Counted from the stretch's first letter, positions 38,198 to 47,615 are shown. The stretch is 64,000 nucleotides of DNA from Heyndrickxia coagulans DSM 1 = ATCC 7050 (GCF_000290615.1 NZ_ALAS01000057.1:43655-107654), one strand, 5' to 3'. Notes: generated by a model from the sequence alone, not told the origin. Program-made: numbers and translations.

Positions 38198-38463
38198 TAT
38201 TCGCCCAGACCCTCTTTTTTCATTAATTCAGCCAGAGCGTTCAATGCATCTTGTGCATCGTTGCCTTCTGCAGAAATGGTAATATCGGCGCCTTTGCCGA
38301 TTCCAAGGGACATAACCCCCATGATCGATTTCAGGTTCACTTTCTTATCCTTATACTGCAATTGGATATCTGAATCGAATTTGCTTGCCGTTTGTACGAG
38401 CAATGTAGCAGGACGTGCGTGGATTCCTGTATCTGCTGTTACTTTAAATTGTTTTTCAGCCAT
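38197..38463 (-). CDS. ptsH: PTS phosphocarrier HPr
   Basis: 88-residue HPr with phospho-acceptor His15 (GIHARPAT) and the HPr-kinase site Ser46 ([11 protein letters not shown]), so it can serve both sugar transport and CcpA-dependent carbon control. The ATG at 38463 is chosen by alignment ([18 protein letters not shown]) with AAAGGAG upstream. In B. subtilis ptsG precedes ptsHI; here there is none. Confidence 0.97.
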   Translation of the reverse strand: MAEKQFKVTADTGIHARPATLLVQTASKFDSDIQLQYKDKKVNLKSIMGVMSLGIGKGADITISAEGNDAQDALNALAELMKKEGLGE

Positions 38464-38498
38464 GGGTAGAACGACTCCTTTTCTATAATATAGTTCTA

Positions 38499-38527
38499 AA
38501 AATAATGCACTGTACATTTTTCGTCAA
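38499..38527 (-). promoter_or_regulatory. Promoter of ptsHI
   Basis: Minus-strand TTGACG, 17-bp spacer, TATTTT, about 35 bp before the ptsH start. Confidence 0.6.
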
Positions 38528-38854
38528 TATTATCAACCATCTTCATACAAATGACAAATTTTACAAACGGGGTTGAAAAAACCGCAGCGATGCCGGGACT
38601 CCTGCAAACACCGTTCATCCCCGGCTATTCAGCAGGCTGCTCCCTCAAAGTCTGCGCGGCCCATCCGTGCCAAAAACATGGCTCGCCCGAAACCGGGAAC
38701 ACGCATGTCCCCGGCCGGAGCAAAAAATGACAAATTTTGCACAGTGCGGGAAAAACAAAATCCCCGTAATAGAATAACATGCCTTTCCAAATAAAACAAT
38801 CATTAGAGTTGACTTCATTTTGCTTAAAAATGCACAAAATTATGCATACCCCGG
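38528..38854. other. Intergenic region upstream of ptsHI
   Basis: No coding frame with a ribosome-binding site and no strong hairpin with a T-tract seen in about 330 bp. Confidence 0.4.
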
Positions 38855-39049
38855 TCAGATTTCCGGCTCATCCAAATAAATATAGCGGACATGACCGCCG
38901 CGTAGTGCAATGCCCCTAAAATGCTTAAAGTCTTCCTCGGCAACAAGCACTTTCCAGAAGTCCATAAAATCTTCACGGCTGACGAATAATTCTTCGATTT
39001 CCCTGTTGCGAAGCCGGTTGATTTCCTGTCTGAATTCTTCTTCCGACAT
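38855..39049 (-). CDS. Small acidic/basic helical protein, unknown
   Basis: 64 residues (MSEEEFRQEINRLRNREIEE...), predicted helices followed by a short beta end (GGHVRYIYLDEPEI). The ATG at 39049 has GGGGTGG upstream; the longer frame has no such signal. It is divergent from ykvS. I recognise no family. Confidence 0.6.
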   Translation of the reverse strand: MSEEEFRQEINRLRNREIEELFVSREDFMDFWKVLVAEEDFKHFRGIALRGGHVRYIYLDEPEI

Positions 39050-39215
39050 ACGACCACCCCACCCAGTATTGTACCACATTCTTCCTGCCGCCTTCTTGTT
39101 TGCTTCCGGGATTTTTTTAAACAGGCCCGTTTTGTATTTTTCCGTTCTTTTCGCCTTGAACTTTTCAGAAAAATAGTGCAAACTGGTTACAATACTTTCT
39201 TACGGGGGGACCGCA

Positions 39216-39404
39216 ATGAAAAAAGCACAAATTGGTGACATCATTGAATTTAAAGACGGGCTTCAAGGGATTGTCGAAAAGGTGAACGAGAACTCGGTCA
39301 TCGTGGATTTAACCTATATGGAAAACTATCAGGAACTGGAACTTGATGAAAAAACAGTGGTAAACCATAAAAATTATCAGGTTATCCATTCGGCTTTGCG
39401 TTAA
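39216..39404 (+). CDS. ykvS: YkvS-like protein (DUF2187)
   Basis: 62-residue small beta-barrel (KOW-like) protein: IGDIIEFKDGLQGIVEKVNE, then VVNHKNYQVI, typical of YkvS/DUF2187. Function unknown. GGGGGG lies six bases before the ATG, and a strong terminator follows. Confidence 0.87.
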   Translation: MKKAQIGDIIEFKDGLQGIVEKVNENSVIVDLTYMENYQELELDEKTVVNHKNYQVIHSALR

Positions 39405-39425
39405 TTTAAACGCTTACCGCGCAGT

Positions 39426-39453
39426 AAAAAAACCGGCACATGCCGGTTTTTTT
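39426..39453 (+). terminator. Terminator after ykvS
   Basis: AAAAAAACCGGCA / TGCCGGTTTTTTT stem. Confidence 0.88.
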
Positions 39454-39645
39454 ACTTCCATTTCCATGATTGTGAATTTTTTAACATTATTTTCCCGGAT
39501 ACCTTTTTCCCCGTTTCTCTGCTAAAATATTCAATGTATTTTTGTTTGGCCCAATGCCGCGAAGGCCGGACTGCGGGGCCGGATCTCTTTTTTGGCCCTT
39601 CCCGGCTTTTTGGCCGGCGGTTTTCGAACTTAAGAAAGGAGCGCA

Positions 39646-40269
39646 TTGGCGGTGGCAAAAAACATGGTGGATACAAAGCTTCTCGGAAGTATCTTGATCG
39701 CCCACCTTCTGCTATATATTACGTTCCGGGATATCTCTGTTTTTTGGTATTTATATTCCGGAGCGATGCTGTTTTTGATCAGTTACACGGTTTTCCTTGG
39801 AAAATCAGAAAAACACGAAAAGCTTCCGTACCTTCAATTGCTGCTGTATGGCATCTTTTCGGGTTTTCTTCTCTATATTATTTTCAGAATTGGCAATACG
39901 GTTCTCGGTTTTTTGCCGGGCGGGCTTGACAACGAAGTCGCCCGCGCATACAGGCGCTTTTCGCCCGAAACTTTCTGGCATTACTTAGCACTTGTCCTGA
40001 TCCTCATTCCCGGGGAAGAAATTTTTTGGCGTTCGTTTGTTCAGACCCGGCTCATGAAAAGGATGGAAGCAAAATATGCCATTTTGATTTCCGCCGTATT
40101 GAACGCATCCGTTTATTTTTACTGCGGATTAAAAATCATGGTCATTGCCGCTTTTGCCGGTTCGATTTTCTGGGGGCTGCTGTATGCAAAGAAACGGAGC
40201 CTGCCCGCGCAAATTTTGTCGCATCTTACCTTTGATTTGCTGCTTGTCGTCTTCCTGCCGATTTTTTAA
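39646..40269 (+). CDS. CPBP/CAAX-like intramembrane metalloprotease
   Basis: 207 residues with about six membrane helices and the CPBP (Abi) motifs: PGEEIFWRSFVQ (the EExxxR glutamates), the NASVYF motif and LSHLTFD (metal His). Family members process prenylated peptides or bacteriocin-related substrates; the target here is unknown. TTG at 39646 follows AAGGAG; GTG at 39652 is a possible alternative. Confidence 0.82.
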   Translation: MAVAKNMVDTKLLGSILIAHLLLYITFRDISVFWYLYSGAMLFLISYTVFLGKSEKHEKLPYLQLLLYGIFSGFLLYIIFRIGNTVLGFLPGGLDNEVARAYRRFSPETFWHYLALVLILIPGEEIFWRSFVQTRLMKRMEAKYAILISAVLNASVYFYCGLKIMVIAAFAGSIFWGLLYAKKRSLPAQILSHLTFDLLLVVFLPIF

Positions 40270-40362
40270 GCAGGGGACGGCTTTTTTTCTGCATTTCTCC
40301 GCCATAAATAGTTGTTGCGCTGCACAACAACCGCGCAAAGCTGTTTTTATGGCGTTCACCTG

Positions 40363-41397
40363 TCACCCCCGGATCGTCTTTATCCCGAGCGCCATCATAA
40401 AAACAAGGCTGAAGTAACCGAACAACGGATATAAAACCGAGAGCAGCGGGCCGTAATGCAAGCTGCTGATCAGCAGAATGGCGGAAAAAATCAACCCGTA
40501 CAGCAAACCGCTTTTCATCGGCATATATTTTTGCATTTGCCGCTCAAGCCCGTAGGCATCCCCGATAATAGAAGTGAAAATTTCCCCGAAAATCAGCAGA
40601 ACATAAATAAAGTAAATGCCCGGAAAACTCGCTTTCACAATATGCGCCATCGGAATCTCCACTTTGGCAACATCTGGCAGCGTAACCAGTGACAAATGGC
40701 TGGAAATCAGGATGAGCGTTAAAAACACCCCGCCCAGTATCCCGCCTGCACGGACGACTTCCTTATCTTTCACTTCCGCCGCAACCGGGACAAGCACCGC
40801 CTGCGCGAGCGCCAAATTCAAAGCCGCATAGGAAAGGGCACGGAGAAGGGCACGGGGCATATCAACACTTTCCGGCCGGGCCATAAGCGCCTGAATAAAT
40901 CCGGGTGACTGGACGGACTGCGACAAAAGGAGAAAATTAAACAAAAGCATCAAAGGCACGACAAACGTGTTGACGCCAAGCAGCCCCTTGATGCCAAAGC
41001 ACATGACAAAAAAGGCGAGCAGCACCGTCAATAAAATCCCTGTCCCCCTGCCAACACGGAGCTGTTCCTCGAAAACAGCACCCGCACCGGACAGCATGAC
41101 GCCACAGACCCCGAATAGCATGGCCATCATCATCACATTCACGAAACCGGCCGCTTTTTTGCCAAATAAATACCGGTTTAAGGTTTCATAGGAATCCGCA
41201 TGTAAATCGATCGCTTTTTCCATCATTTTTGTGCCAAAGAAAATAAATAAAAACCCTGAAAGGCAGATGGCAAGCAATCCATACAGCCCAAACTGTGTAA
41301 AAAAAACGGTAATTTCTTTCCCTGTTGCAAACCCTGCCCCGATCACCGTTCCAATATATACGGCTGCGATTTGGACAGCAAAGCCCCACTTATTCAA
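40363..41397 (-). CDS. ykvI: YkvI-family membrane protein
   Basis: 344 residues with about ten membrane helices, resembling amino-acid/sodium symporter folds (AVYIGTVIGAGFATGKEI near the N-terminus). Matches YkvI in length and its place near ykvS. Substrate unknown. I use TTG at 41397 (AAAGGGG eight bases upstream); the GTG at 41406 sits on that ribosome-binding site. Confidence 0.8.
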   Translation of the reverse strand: MNKWGFAVQIAAVYIGTVIGAGFATGKEITVFFTQFGLYGLLAICLSGFLFIFFGTKMMEKAIDLHADSYETLNRYLFGKKAAGFVNVMMMAMLFGVCGVMLSGAGAVFEEQLRVGRGTGILLTVLLAFFVMCFGIKGLLGVNTFVVPLMLLFNFLLLSQSVQSPGFIQALMARPESVDMPRALLRALSYAALNLALAQAVLVPVAAEVKDKEVVRAGGILGGVFLTLILISSHLSLVTLPDVAKVEIPMAHIVKASFPGIYFIYVLLIFGEIFTSIIGDAYGLERQMQKYMPMKSGLLYGLIFSAILLISSLHYGPLLSVLYPLFGYFSLVFMMALGIKTIRG

Positions 41398-41506
41398 CGC
41401 CTGCACCCCTTTAAGAAAAAATAAGACAACCTGCCGTCTCCGTTACTATCCTATGTCCCGCTTTCTTAAAATAGCCCGGCCGGTTCATTTCCGCCGCTAA
41501 AAAATT

Positions 41507-41523
41507 GGTCAAAAAAAGTCAAA
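41507..41523 (+). promoter_or_regulatory. CtsR box 1
   Basis: GGTCAAAAAAAGTCAAA, exact match to the CtsR heptad repeat RGTCAAANANRGTCAAA, upstream of promoter P1. Confidence 0.85.
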
Positions 41524-41530
41524 AAAACCC

Positions 41531-41559
41531 TTTACAAACAAAAAAAGTTGTCATATACT
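41531..41559 (+). promoter_or_regulatory. clpE promoter P1
   Basis: TTTACA, 17-bp spacer, TATACT (41554-41559). Confidence 0.65.
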
Positions 41560-41568
41560 ATAGGCAAA

Positions 41569-41585
41569 GGTCAAAGATAGTCAAT
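41569..41585 (+). promoter_or_regulatory. CtsR box 2
   Basis: GGTCAAAGATAGTCAAT (one mismatch), at the expected P1 start site. Confidence 0.8.
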
Positions 41586-41674
41586 TATAAGATGGTGCCA
41601 TTGGCCGATAGCGCAAATGACAAATGCAGATCTTTTGATTTTCGGGCCGCGCAGTTGTATCATGATATTAGAAA

Positions 41675-41691
41675 GGTCAAAAATAGTCAAA
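41675..41691 (+). promoter_or_regulatory. CtsR box 3
   Basis: GGTCAAAAATAGTCAAA, exact match, between P1 and P2. Confidence 0.85.
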
Positions 41692-41793
41692 AGGTGACTC
41701 GCAGATGCCGTTTCCTATTTTCAGCACAAGACAAATGACTTTGCCTTTCTACTGTAATGGCCAAAATGCATCAAAGGGGTGCATGCAAAAGAT

Positions 41794-41822
41794 TTGCATC
41801 TTGTGAAATTTTGAGCTATACT
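41794..41822 (+). promoter_or_regulatory. clpE promoter P2
   Basis: TTGCAT, 17-bp spacer, TATACT (41817-41822). Confidence 0.65.
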
Positions 41823-41835
41823 GATTTCCAATTAA

Positions 41836-41863
41836 GGTCAAAGCAAATCAAAGCGCTTTGATT
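41836..41863 (+). promoter_or_regulatory. Degenerate CtsR box 4 overlapping an 18-bp palindrome
   Basis: GGTCAAAGCAAATCAAA (41836-41852) has a poor second heptad that is part of the perfect palindrome AATCAAAGCGCTTTGATT (41846-41863). Confidence 0.55.
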
Positions 41864-41879
41864 GTTTTTCAATCTCATT

Positions 41880-41896
41880 AGTCAAAGATAGTCAAA
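41880..41896 (+). promoter_or_regulatory. CtsR box 5
   Basis: AGTCAAAGATAGTCAAA, exact match, immediately before the clpE ribosome-binding site. Confidence 0.85.
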
Positions 41897-41924
41897 ATCA
41901 AACCGATCAAAGGAGGAATGTTTG

Positions 41925-44081
41925 ATGTTATGTGACAAATGCCATCAAAACGAAGCGACGATCGGGATGCATATAAATGTGAACGGAAACCAAAAAACAT
42001 TGAATCTGTGCCAGTCCTGCTACCAAAAAGAACGGGCAAAATTCGAAAACAACTGGGGAGGCATGTTTATGAATAACGGATTTGGAAATTTCGGATTCGG
42101 AGGATTCAACGACCTCTTTAACCAAATGAATGCCAACGGGTTCCAGCCAAACGGCGTGAAACAAACCGTACAAACGCAAACACAAGGCGGCGGCAGCGGA
42201 CTACTTGACCAGTTTGGCCGCAACCTGACCGCTGCTGCACGGGCCGGGCAAATTGACCCTGTCATCGGCCGTGATGAAGAAATCGCCCGCGTCATTGAAA
42301 TCTTAAACCGGCGCAATAAAAACAACCCGGTGTTAATCGGCGAACCGGGCGTCGGGAAAACCGCCATTGCAGAAGGGCTCGCTTTAAAAATTGCCGAAAA
42401 ACAGGTTCCGGCAAAACTGCGGCATAAAGAAGTTTACTTACTCGATGTGGCTTCGCTTGTCGCAAACACGGGAATCCGCGGCCAATTTGAAGAACGGATG
42501 AAAAAATTGATTGCCGAACTGGAACAACGGAAAAACGTGCTTCTGTTTATTGACGAAATTCACCTGCTTGTCGGCGCAGGTTCTGCAGAAGGTTCGATGG
42601 ACGCAGGCAATATTTTGAAACCGGCGCTTGCCCGCGGCGAAATCCAGGTTATCGGCGCGACCACTTTGAAAGAATACCGGCAAATTGAAAAAGATGCCGC
42701 ACTTGAACGGCGTTTCCAACCGGTACAGGTCAATGAACCAAGCCCCGAAGAAACCGTCATGATTTTGCGCGGCTTAAAAGACCGGTATGAAAACTACCAC
42801 CACGTTTCCTATACCGATGAAGCGATTGAAGCTTGTGCGAAGTTGTCGCACCGCTACATCCAAGACCGCTTCCTGCCGGATAAGGCGATCGACCTGATGG
42901 ATGAAGCCGGTTCGAAATTGAACCTGACGATTGCGGTTCCGAGCAAAGAAGATATTCAAAAACGGCTTGCTGAAATTGCGCAGGAAAAACAAGCTGCGCT
43001 TGCAACGGAAAACTATGAAAAGGCAGCCGAACTGAAAAAAGAAGAACAAAAACTGAACGAGCTGGCTGCTTCCGGACAAACCGAAGCCAAACCGGTTGTC
43101 GATGTCACGCAAATTCAGGAAATCGTCGAAAAGAAAACGGGTATTCCGGTCGGCAAACTCGAAGCGGATGAAGCGAAAAAACTGCAGCATCTGGAAGAAA
43201 ACCTCGCTAAAAAAGTGATCGGCCAGGATGAAGCGGTCCGGAAAGTGGCGAAAGCAATCCGCCGTTCGCGTGCCGGCCTGAAAGCGAAAAGCCGCCCGAT
43301 CGGTTCGTTCCTGTTCGTCGGCCCGACCGGCGTCGGAAAAACGGAACTGACAAAACGGCTCGCGGAAGAACTGTTCGGCACGAAAGATGCGATGATCCGG
43401 CTTGACATGAGCGAATATATGGAAAAACACAGCGTCTCGAAACTGATCGGGGCACCTGCCGGCTATGTCGGTTATGAAGATGCCGGCCAACTGACGGAAA
43501 AAGTGCGCCGCAACCCGTACAGCATTATTTTGCTCGACGAAATTGAAAAAGCGCACCCGGATGTTTTGAATATGTTTCTGCAAATTCTCGATGACGGGCG
43601 CTTAACCGATGCCCAAGGGCGGACGGTCAGCTTCAAAGATACCGTCATCATTATGACGAGCAACGCCGGCACCCAATTTAAGCATAAAACAGTCGGGTTC
43701 GCTAAAAGTGAAGCGATCAAAGAATCGAATATTCTCGATTCACTCGGCGACTTCTTCAAACCGGAGTTTCTGAACCGTTTCGACAGCATTATCGAATTTA
43801 AACCACTTGAAAAAGAACATTTGGTTAAAATTGTTGACCTGATGCTCGGCGAACTGAATGAAACGCTGAACGAACAAGCGATTACGCTTGACGTGACAGC
43901 AGAAGCGAAAGAAAAAATCGCCGAACTCGGTTATGACCCGGCATTTGGGGCCCGCCCGATCCGCCGCGTTATCCAGGAAAAAATTGAAGACCGGATTGCC
44001 GACTTTATCCTCGACCATCCGGAAAGCAAAAACTTAAAAGCGGAAGTCCGCGAAGGTGACATTGCCATCGCGGAAAAATAA
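41925..44081 (+). CDS. clpE: Clp protease ATPase ClpE
   Basis: AAA+ unfoldase that feeds ClpP. 718 residues: N-terminal zinc finger (CDKC...CQSC, 1-33), Gly/Asn/Gln-rich linker, first AAA module (Walker [14 protein letters not shown]), UVR coiled-coil (about 340-385, [18 protein letters not shown]), second AAA module ([19 protein letters not shown]). The ATG at 41925 has GGAGG eight bases upstream. Its leader holds five CtsR boxes and two promoters; ClpE is the most tightly CtsR-controlled Clp protein in B. subtilis. Confidence 0.96.
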   Translation: MLCDKCHQNEATIGMHINVNGNQKTLNLCQSCYQKERAKFENNWGGMFMNNGFGNFGFGGFNDLFNQMNANGFQPNGVKQTVQTQTQGGGSGLLDQFGRNLTAAARAGQIDPVIGRDEEIARVIEILNRRNKNNPVLIGEPGVGKTAIAEGLALKIAEKQVPAKLRHKEVYLLDVASLVANTGIRGQFEERMKKLIAELEQRKNVLLFIDEIHLLVGAGSAEGSMDAGNILKPALARGEIQVIGATTLKEYRQIEKDAALERRFQPVQVNEPSPEETVMILRGLKDRYENYHHVSYTDEAIEACAKLSHRYIQDRFLPDKAIDLMDEAGSKLNLTIAVPSKEDIQKRLAEIAQEKQAALATENYEKAAELKKEEQKLNELAASGQTEAKPVVDVTQIQEIVEKKTGIPVGKLEADEAKKLQHLEENLAKKVIGQDEAVRKVAKAIRRSRAGLKAKSRPIGSFLFVGPTGVGKTELTKRLAEELFGTKDAMIRLDMSEYMEKHSVSKLIGAPAGYVGYEDAGQLTEKVRRNPYSIILLDEIEKAHPDVLNMFLQILDDGRLTDAQGRTVSFKDTVIIMTSNAGTQFKHKTVGFAKSEAIKESNILDSLGDFFKPEFLNRFDSIIEFKPLEKEHLVKIVDLMLGELNETLNEQAITLDVTAEAKEKIAELGYDPAFGARPIRRVIQEKIEDRIADFILDHPESKNLKAEVREGDIAIAEK

Positions 44082-44082
44082 A

Positions 44083-44123
44083 GCAAAAACCGGCATGCGG
44101 ACATAGCCCATGCCGGTTTTTGC
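44083..44123 (+). terminator. Terminator after clpE
   Basis: 15-bp stem GCAAAAACCGGCATG / CATGCCGGTTTTTGC with an 11-nt loop. Confidence 0.88.
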
Positions 44124-44128
44124 ATTCC

Positions 44129-44166
44129 GGCAGATGGACAGCACGGGCCATCTGCCGGGTTTTTTA
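44129..44166 (+). terminator. Second tandem hairpin after clpE
   Basis: GGCAGATGG / CCATCTGCC stem and a six-T tail, six bases after the first terminator. Confidence 0.7.
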
Positions 44167-44368
44167 TGTTTGTAAAAAGATCGAAAGCAGTCCAAACCCG
44201 GCTGTTGTAAATCAATCAGAAGAAAGCCGGGTTTTATTACCCGGCCAAAACCAGTCCAAACAAAAAGGCGGGCGGGAAACATATTCATCCGGAATATTGA
44301 TCAGGGATTCATCCGCACTCAAAGGAGAAAAACCAAGATGCAAAGGTTGGAAGCAGTTCCCCTGTTTG

Positions 44369-44659
44369 TTAAACAAGCTGCATGGCTTTATACGTTTTTC
44401 TCGCTTCAGCCAGATTGAGCCGCTGCACTTTTTCATACAATATGAATGACATTTCCCGGATAATCACCATTTCGGATGACCGGGCGTTGTGCTGCTTTCG
44501 ATAGGCTTCATACTCATTCATGAGCGAATCCAGCTGCTGGCTGCACCGGACCGTTTTCTCATGCGTCAGGCCCAGTTTTTTCCCAAGCTCTATCATTTCC
44601 TGACGTTTTTTCTGAATTCTGTAAAGATACTTGTTCTCATCTAACATGTGCGTGTCCAC
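44369..44659 (-). CDS. Spo0E-family aspartyl-phosphate phosphatase
   Basis: 96 residues with the Spo0E-type signature: IQKKRQEMIELGKKLGLTHE, then the SQELD-like motif SQQLDSLMNEYE. Such proteins dephosphorylate Spo0A-P and delay sporulation. It is longer than YisI/YnzD and similar to Spo0E itself in having a C-terminal tail. GTG at 44659 follows AAAGGAG by nine bases; the TTG two codons earlier is too close. Which Spo0E paralogue it is cannot be told. Confidence 0.82.
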   Translation of the reverse strand: MDTHMLDENKYLYRIQKKRQEMIELGKKLGLTHEKTVRCSQQLDSLMNEYEAYRKQHNARSSEMVIIREMSFILYEKVQRLNLAEARKTYKAMQLV

Positions 44660-45016
44660 TTTCAAATTCTCCTTTAGTTCTCTTTTTCTATTGAATGATT
44701 GTTATCCCCCGATTATGCTTCAAAAAATGTGAGGTGTTACACATGGAAAATGGCGGACTATTCTGCCGGTTTTCCGCATGATGGCATCGTGGCAAAAGTT
44801 CTCTGCAAGCCGGAAAGGCGCAAAATCCCTGCCCCCACCCTGCTTATTTTACCATTACTAAAGTAGTATCGCAGGTCTTGACAGAAATGTAAATACAATC
44901 GCAATATTAGACAAAATTTTCGCCAAAAATTTTCACATCTCCCGAAAAAACCACCCGTTTTTCACCGCTCCATGTTTTTTTTGGTCACGCAGTGGAAAAA
45001 TAAAAGAGAAAAAGAC
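44660..45016. other. Intergenic region Spo0E-like gene / DUF1232 gene
   Basis: It holds a TTGACA at 44878 with CAATAT 18 bp later, a possible promoter for the downstream gene. A 12-codon frame after GAGGTG near 44742 is too short to judge. Nothing else is seen. Confidence 0.35.
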
Positions 45017-45439
45017 ATGAAAGAAGTGAAGCAGATGGCAAAAAATTTTCTGTTGGCCAAAGCAGCCGGATGGTTATTTCGTTCAAAAGCAAAACAGTAT
45101 TTAAACGACCGGAAAAAAACCGGCGATCTGGTTAACCGCGCGGAGAAAAAAGCACTCTCCAACAAAATCACGCTTGCCAATATGTGGAGTAAAATCCGCG
45201 TCCTTTTCCAGCTTGTCAGGGCATGGGCAAAAGGCGAATACCGCACCGTTCCGTACCGGACGATTCTCATGATTGTAATCGGCCTTATTTATTTCGTATC
45301 TCCCATTGACATCATCCCTGATTTTCTTGCCGGCGCAGGCCTTGTTGACGACACCGCCGTGCTTGCTTTTCTCCTGACGCAAGTGACCCCGGATTTGGAA
45401 AAATTTTTACAATGGAAAAACAAAAGAGATAAAAGTTGA
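45017..45439 (+). CDS. DUF1232 (YkvA-like) membrane-associated protein
   Basis: 140 residues. The DUF1232 core is clear: VPYRTILMIVIGLIYFVSPI followed by DIIPD and GLVDDTAVL; basic helical N-terminus. No ribosome-binding site stands out, so the start is uncertain (44972 and 45035 are alternatives). Function unknown. It converges on ogt. Confidence 0.75.
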   Translation: MKEVKQMAKNFLLAKAAGWLFRSKAKQYLNDRKKTGDLVNRAEKKALSNKITLANMWSKIRVLFQLVRAWAKGEYRTVPYRTILMIVIGLIYFVSPIDIIPDFLAGAGLVDDTAVLAFLLTQVTPDLEKFLQWKNKRDKS

Positions 45440-45476
45440 ACCTTGGTCCGCGCGGGATTTCAAAACTTTGCCCCTT

Positions 45477-45947
45477 TTAGATCATCGTCCCTTCAAGATG
45501 GAGCAGGAATGCCTTTTGATCGATCCGGCTCCCGGCATAGCCTGTTAACGACTTGTCTTTTCCGATCACGCGGTGGCAGGGGATCAGGATCGGAACAGGG
45601 TTTTTCCGGTTCGCCTGCCCGACGGCCCGCACGGCTTTCGGGTTCCCGACAGCCTCAGCGATGTCTTTATACGAGCACGTTTCTCCATACGGAATTTTTT
45701 TGAGCGCTTCCCAAACCACCATTTGAAAGGGAGTGCCGGAGACAGAAACCGGCACATCAAAACGGGTTCTTTTCTTTGCAAAATACGCTTCCAGTTCACT
45801 GGCTGCGCGCAAAAGCAGCGGGTGGCGGGGTTCCGGCATACCCTCTTCATCTGTTTTGCCGAAAGAAACGGCCGTAATGCCTTTTTCATCAGCCCTTACT
45901 GTTAAAGGTCCGATTGGGCTTTCCAGCCAAATAAAAGCCATTTTCAT
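45477..45947 (-). CDS. ogt: Methylated-DNA-protein cysteine methyltransferase Ogt
   Basis: Suicide repair enzyme that takes methyl from O6-methylguanine or O4-methylthymine. 156 residues with the acceptor motif PIPCHRV-like IPCHRVIG, the RAVGQANRKNPVP helix and the FQMVVWEALKKIPYGET wing. The ATG at 45947 follows AGGAAG. Its first 59 bases lie inside the 3' end of the upstream kinase gene; kinE-ogt adjacency is also found in B. subtilis. Confidence 0.93.
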   Translation of the reverse strand: MKMAFIWLESPIGPLTVRADEKGITAVSFGKTDEEGMPEPRHPLLLRAASELEAYFAKKRTRFDVPVSVSGTPFQMVVWEALKKIPYGETCSYKDIAEAVGNPKAVRAVGQANRKNPVPILIPCHRVIGKDKSLTGYAGSRIDQKAFLLHLEGTMI

Positions 45948-47403
45948 CACCTGCTTCCTGCTGCACGGGAAGAAAGATATGAAAAGTTGTGCCTTCCCGT
46001 ACTTTGCTTTGGACTTGAATGAAGCCTTTATGCTCCTTTATGATTTTATAACTGATCATCAAACCAAGTCCGGTTCCTCTTTCTTTTGTCGTATAGAACG
46101 GCTCGCCCAGCTTTTCAATTTTATCGTCCGGGATGCCTTCCCCTTCATCGCGAATGCTTGTATGGACCAGCCCTCTTTCCTTTTCGTAACAAATCTTGAT
46201 ATCTATTTTTCCTCCGTCCGGCATGACTTCTATTGCATTTTTAATGATATTGATAAAGACCTGCTTAAGCTGGTTGCCTTCGCAATAAACATCCGGAAGC
46301 CCATCGTCAAAGCGGCAGGAAATCTGGATATTGTGCATCAGCGCTTGCGCATTCAGCAAACCAATCGTATCGCGCATGATTTTCCGGATATCATGATTTT
46401 GGAACTGGATTGCCTGCGGCTTTGCCAGCACCAGAAAGTCGGTAATAATTGTTTCAATCCGCGCCAGTTCCGATGTAATCACGTTAAAATATAATGAATG
46501 CTCTTCCTCTTTCATGCTGTTTTGCAGCAGCTGGATAAAACCTTTCAAAGCTGTCATCGGATTGCGGATTTCGTGGGCAATGCCGGCCGCGAGCTCCCCG
46601 ACAATATTCAGGGTATCCGATTTGCGGAGCTGCTCCTGCATCGCCCTTCTTTCGGTAATATCCCGGATGACCGTTAAATTCATATTCGATGTCAGGTTCC
46701 CTTTTGACGTGATCTCATAATATTTCGTTTCATTGGCTTTTGAAACATTAAACAAATAATCTGCCGTCCCGTTCTCTTTCAACTGAAAAAGATGGCGGAG
46801 AAAATCTTTTTGCACTTTTTCGTCATTGGTAAGCAATAAATTTTGGATTTTCTTCCCGATCGCATCTTCCCGGCTGCAGTCGAAATAGTTCGCGGCTGCA
46901 GGGTTAATATCGACAATTTTCAAATCCCAGTTCCATAAGACCATCCCGTCGATCGATCCTTCGAACACTTTCCGGAACCGTTCCTCGCTGTCCCGCAGCG
47001 TCTGTTCCATCTTGTAACGGCTGCTGACATTGCGGAAAATGGTCACATGGTAATTTTCTGCGCTGATATACCGGGATGTAAACTCGAGATGCTTCAGCTG
47101 CCCGTTCGGCATTTTAAAGAGCAGTTCTTCGCGGGCTGCCGGGATGTGGTTCAGCCTGTTGAACTCCCGGCAATTCCCGCCGTTTTCGACATAAACAAAA
47201 TCGCTCAGCTTTTTCCCGATAAACTCCTCCATCGTGCACTCGAAAATTTTTAAAGCGGCTTCGTTTGCCAACAGGATCCGGCCGTTTTGATCCCAAAATA
47301 CAATCGCATCCATTGCTTCCAAAAAAAGGGTCCTGTAAAGCTGTTCATGATCTCTTAACACAAGTCCCCTTTTCTTTTGGCTCATAAACCGATCTGTTCC
47401 CAA
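45889..47403 (-). CDS. PAS-domain sporulation-type histidine kinase (KinE-like)
   Basis: 504 residues, no membrane helix. Two PAS domains (about 25-135 and 145-255), DHp with phospho-His in GIAHEIRNPMTALKGF, HATPase with NAIEVMP, DEGEGIPDD and KERGTGLGL. The architecture and the ogt neighbour point to KinE, a phosphorelay kinase feeding Spo0F. TTG at 47403 is favoured (AAGGGGAG seven bases upstream); the ATG at 47433 is an alternative. The 3' end overlaps ogt. Confidence 0.85.
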   Translation of the reverse strand: MGTDRFMSQKKRGLVLRDHEQLYRTLFLEAMDAIVFWDQNGRILLANEAALKIFECTMEEFIGKKLSDFVYVENGGNCREFNRLNHIPAAREELLFKMPNGQLKHLEFTSRYISAENYHVTIFRNVSSRYKMEQTLRDSEERFRKVFEGSIDGMVLWNWDLKIVDINPAAANYFDCSREDAIGKKIQNLLLTNDEKVQKDFLRHLFQLKENGTADYLFNVSKANETKYYEITSKGNLTSNMNLTVIRDITERRAMQEQLRKSDTLNIVGELAAGIAHEIRNPMTALKGFIQLLQNSMKEEEHSLYFNVITSELARIETIITDFLVLAKPQAIQFQNHDIRKIMRDTIGLLNAQALMHNIQISCRFDDGLPDVYCEGNQLKQVFINIIKNAIEVMPDGGKIDIKICYEKERGLVHTSIRDEGEGIPDDKIEKLGEPFYTTKERGTGLGLMISYKIIKEHKGFIQVQSKVREGTTFHIFLPVQQEAGDENGFYLAGKPNRTFNSKG

Positions 47404-47615
47404 ATTTGTTCTCCCCTTCTTCATAAGAAGCATGCCCCTGGATTCATCATCATTTCAGTTTTCAGCAAATGCCCAGAAAAGGTCTGCTGCATAAAGGTTT
47501 CCGGCTGCTATTTAAGAACATATTCTTTTTGAGAAGATATGTCAAATGAAATTGCAAGATGGATGATATGGTGGTAATTCGTGATCAAACGGGGGAATTC
47601 CCCCTGCCATTTCCG

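Noticed and set aside
37527..38282. 251-codon plus-strand frame opposite ptsI
   Set aside because: Antisense to Enzyme I; composition follows the ptsI codons.
41846..41863. Palindrome read as a CcpA cre site
   Set aside because: The core resembles cre but the required TG...CA flanks are TC...GA, so it is reported only as an unassigned palindrome.
42774..43583. 269-codon minus-strand frame inside clpE
   Set aside because: Antisense to the second AAA module of ClpE; Phe/Arg-rich shadow without a start signal.
44742..44783. 12-codon frame after GAGGTG
   Set aside because: Too short and without a terminator or promoter to support it.
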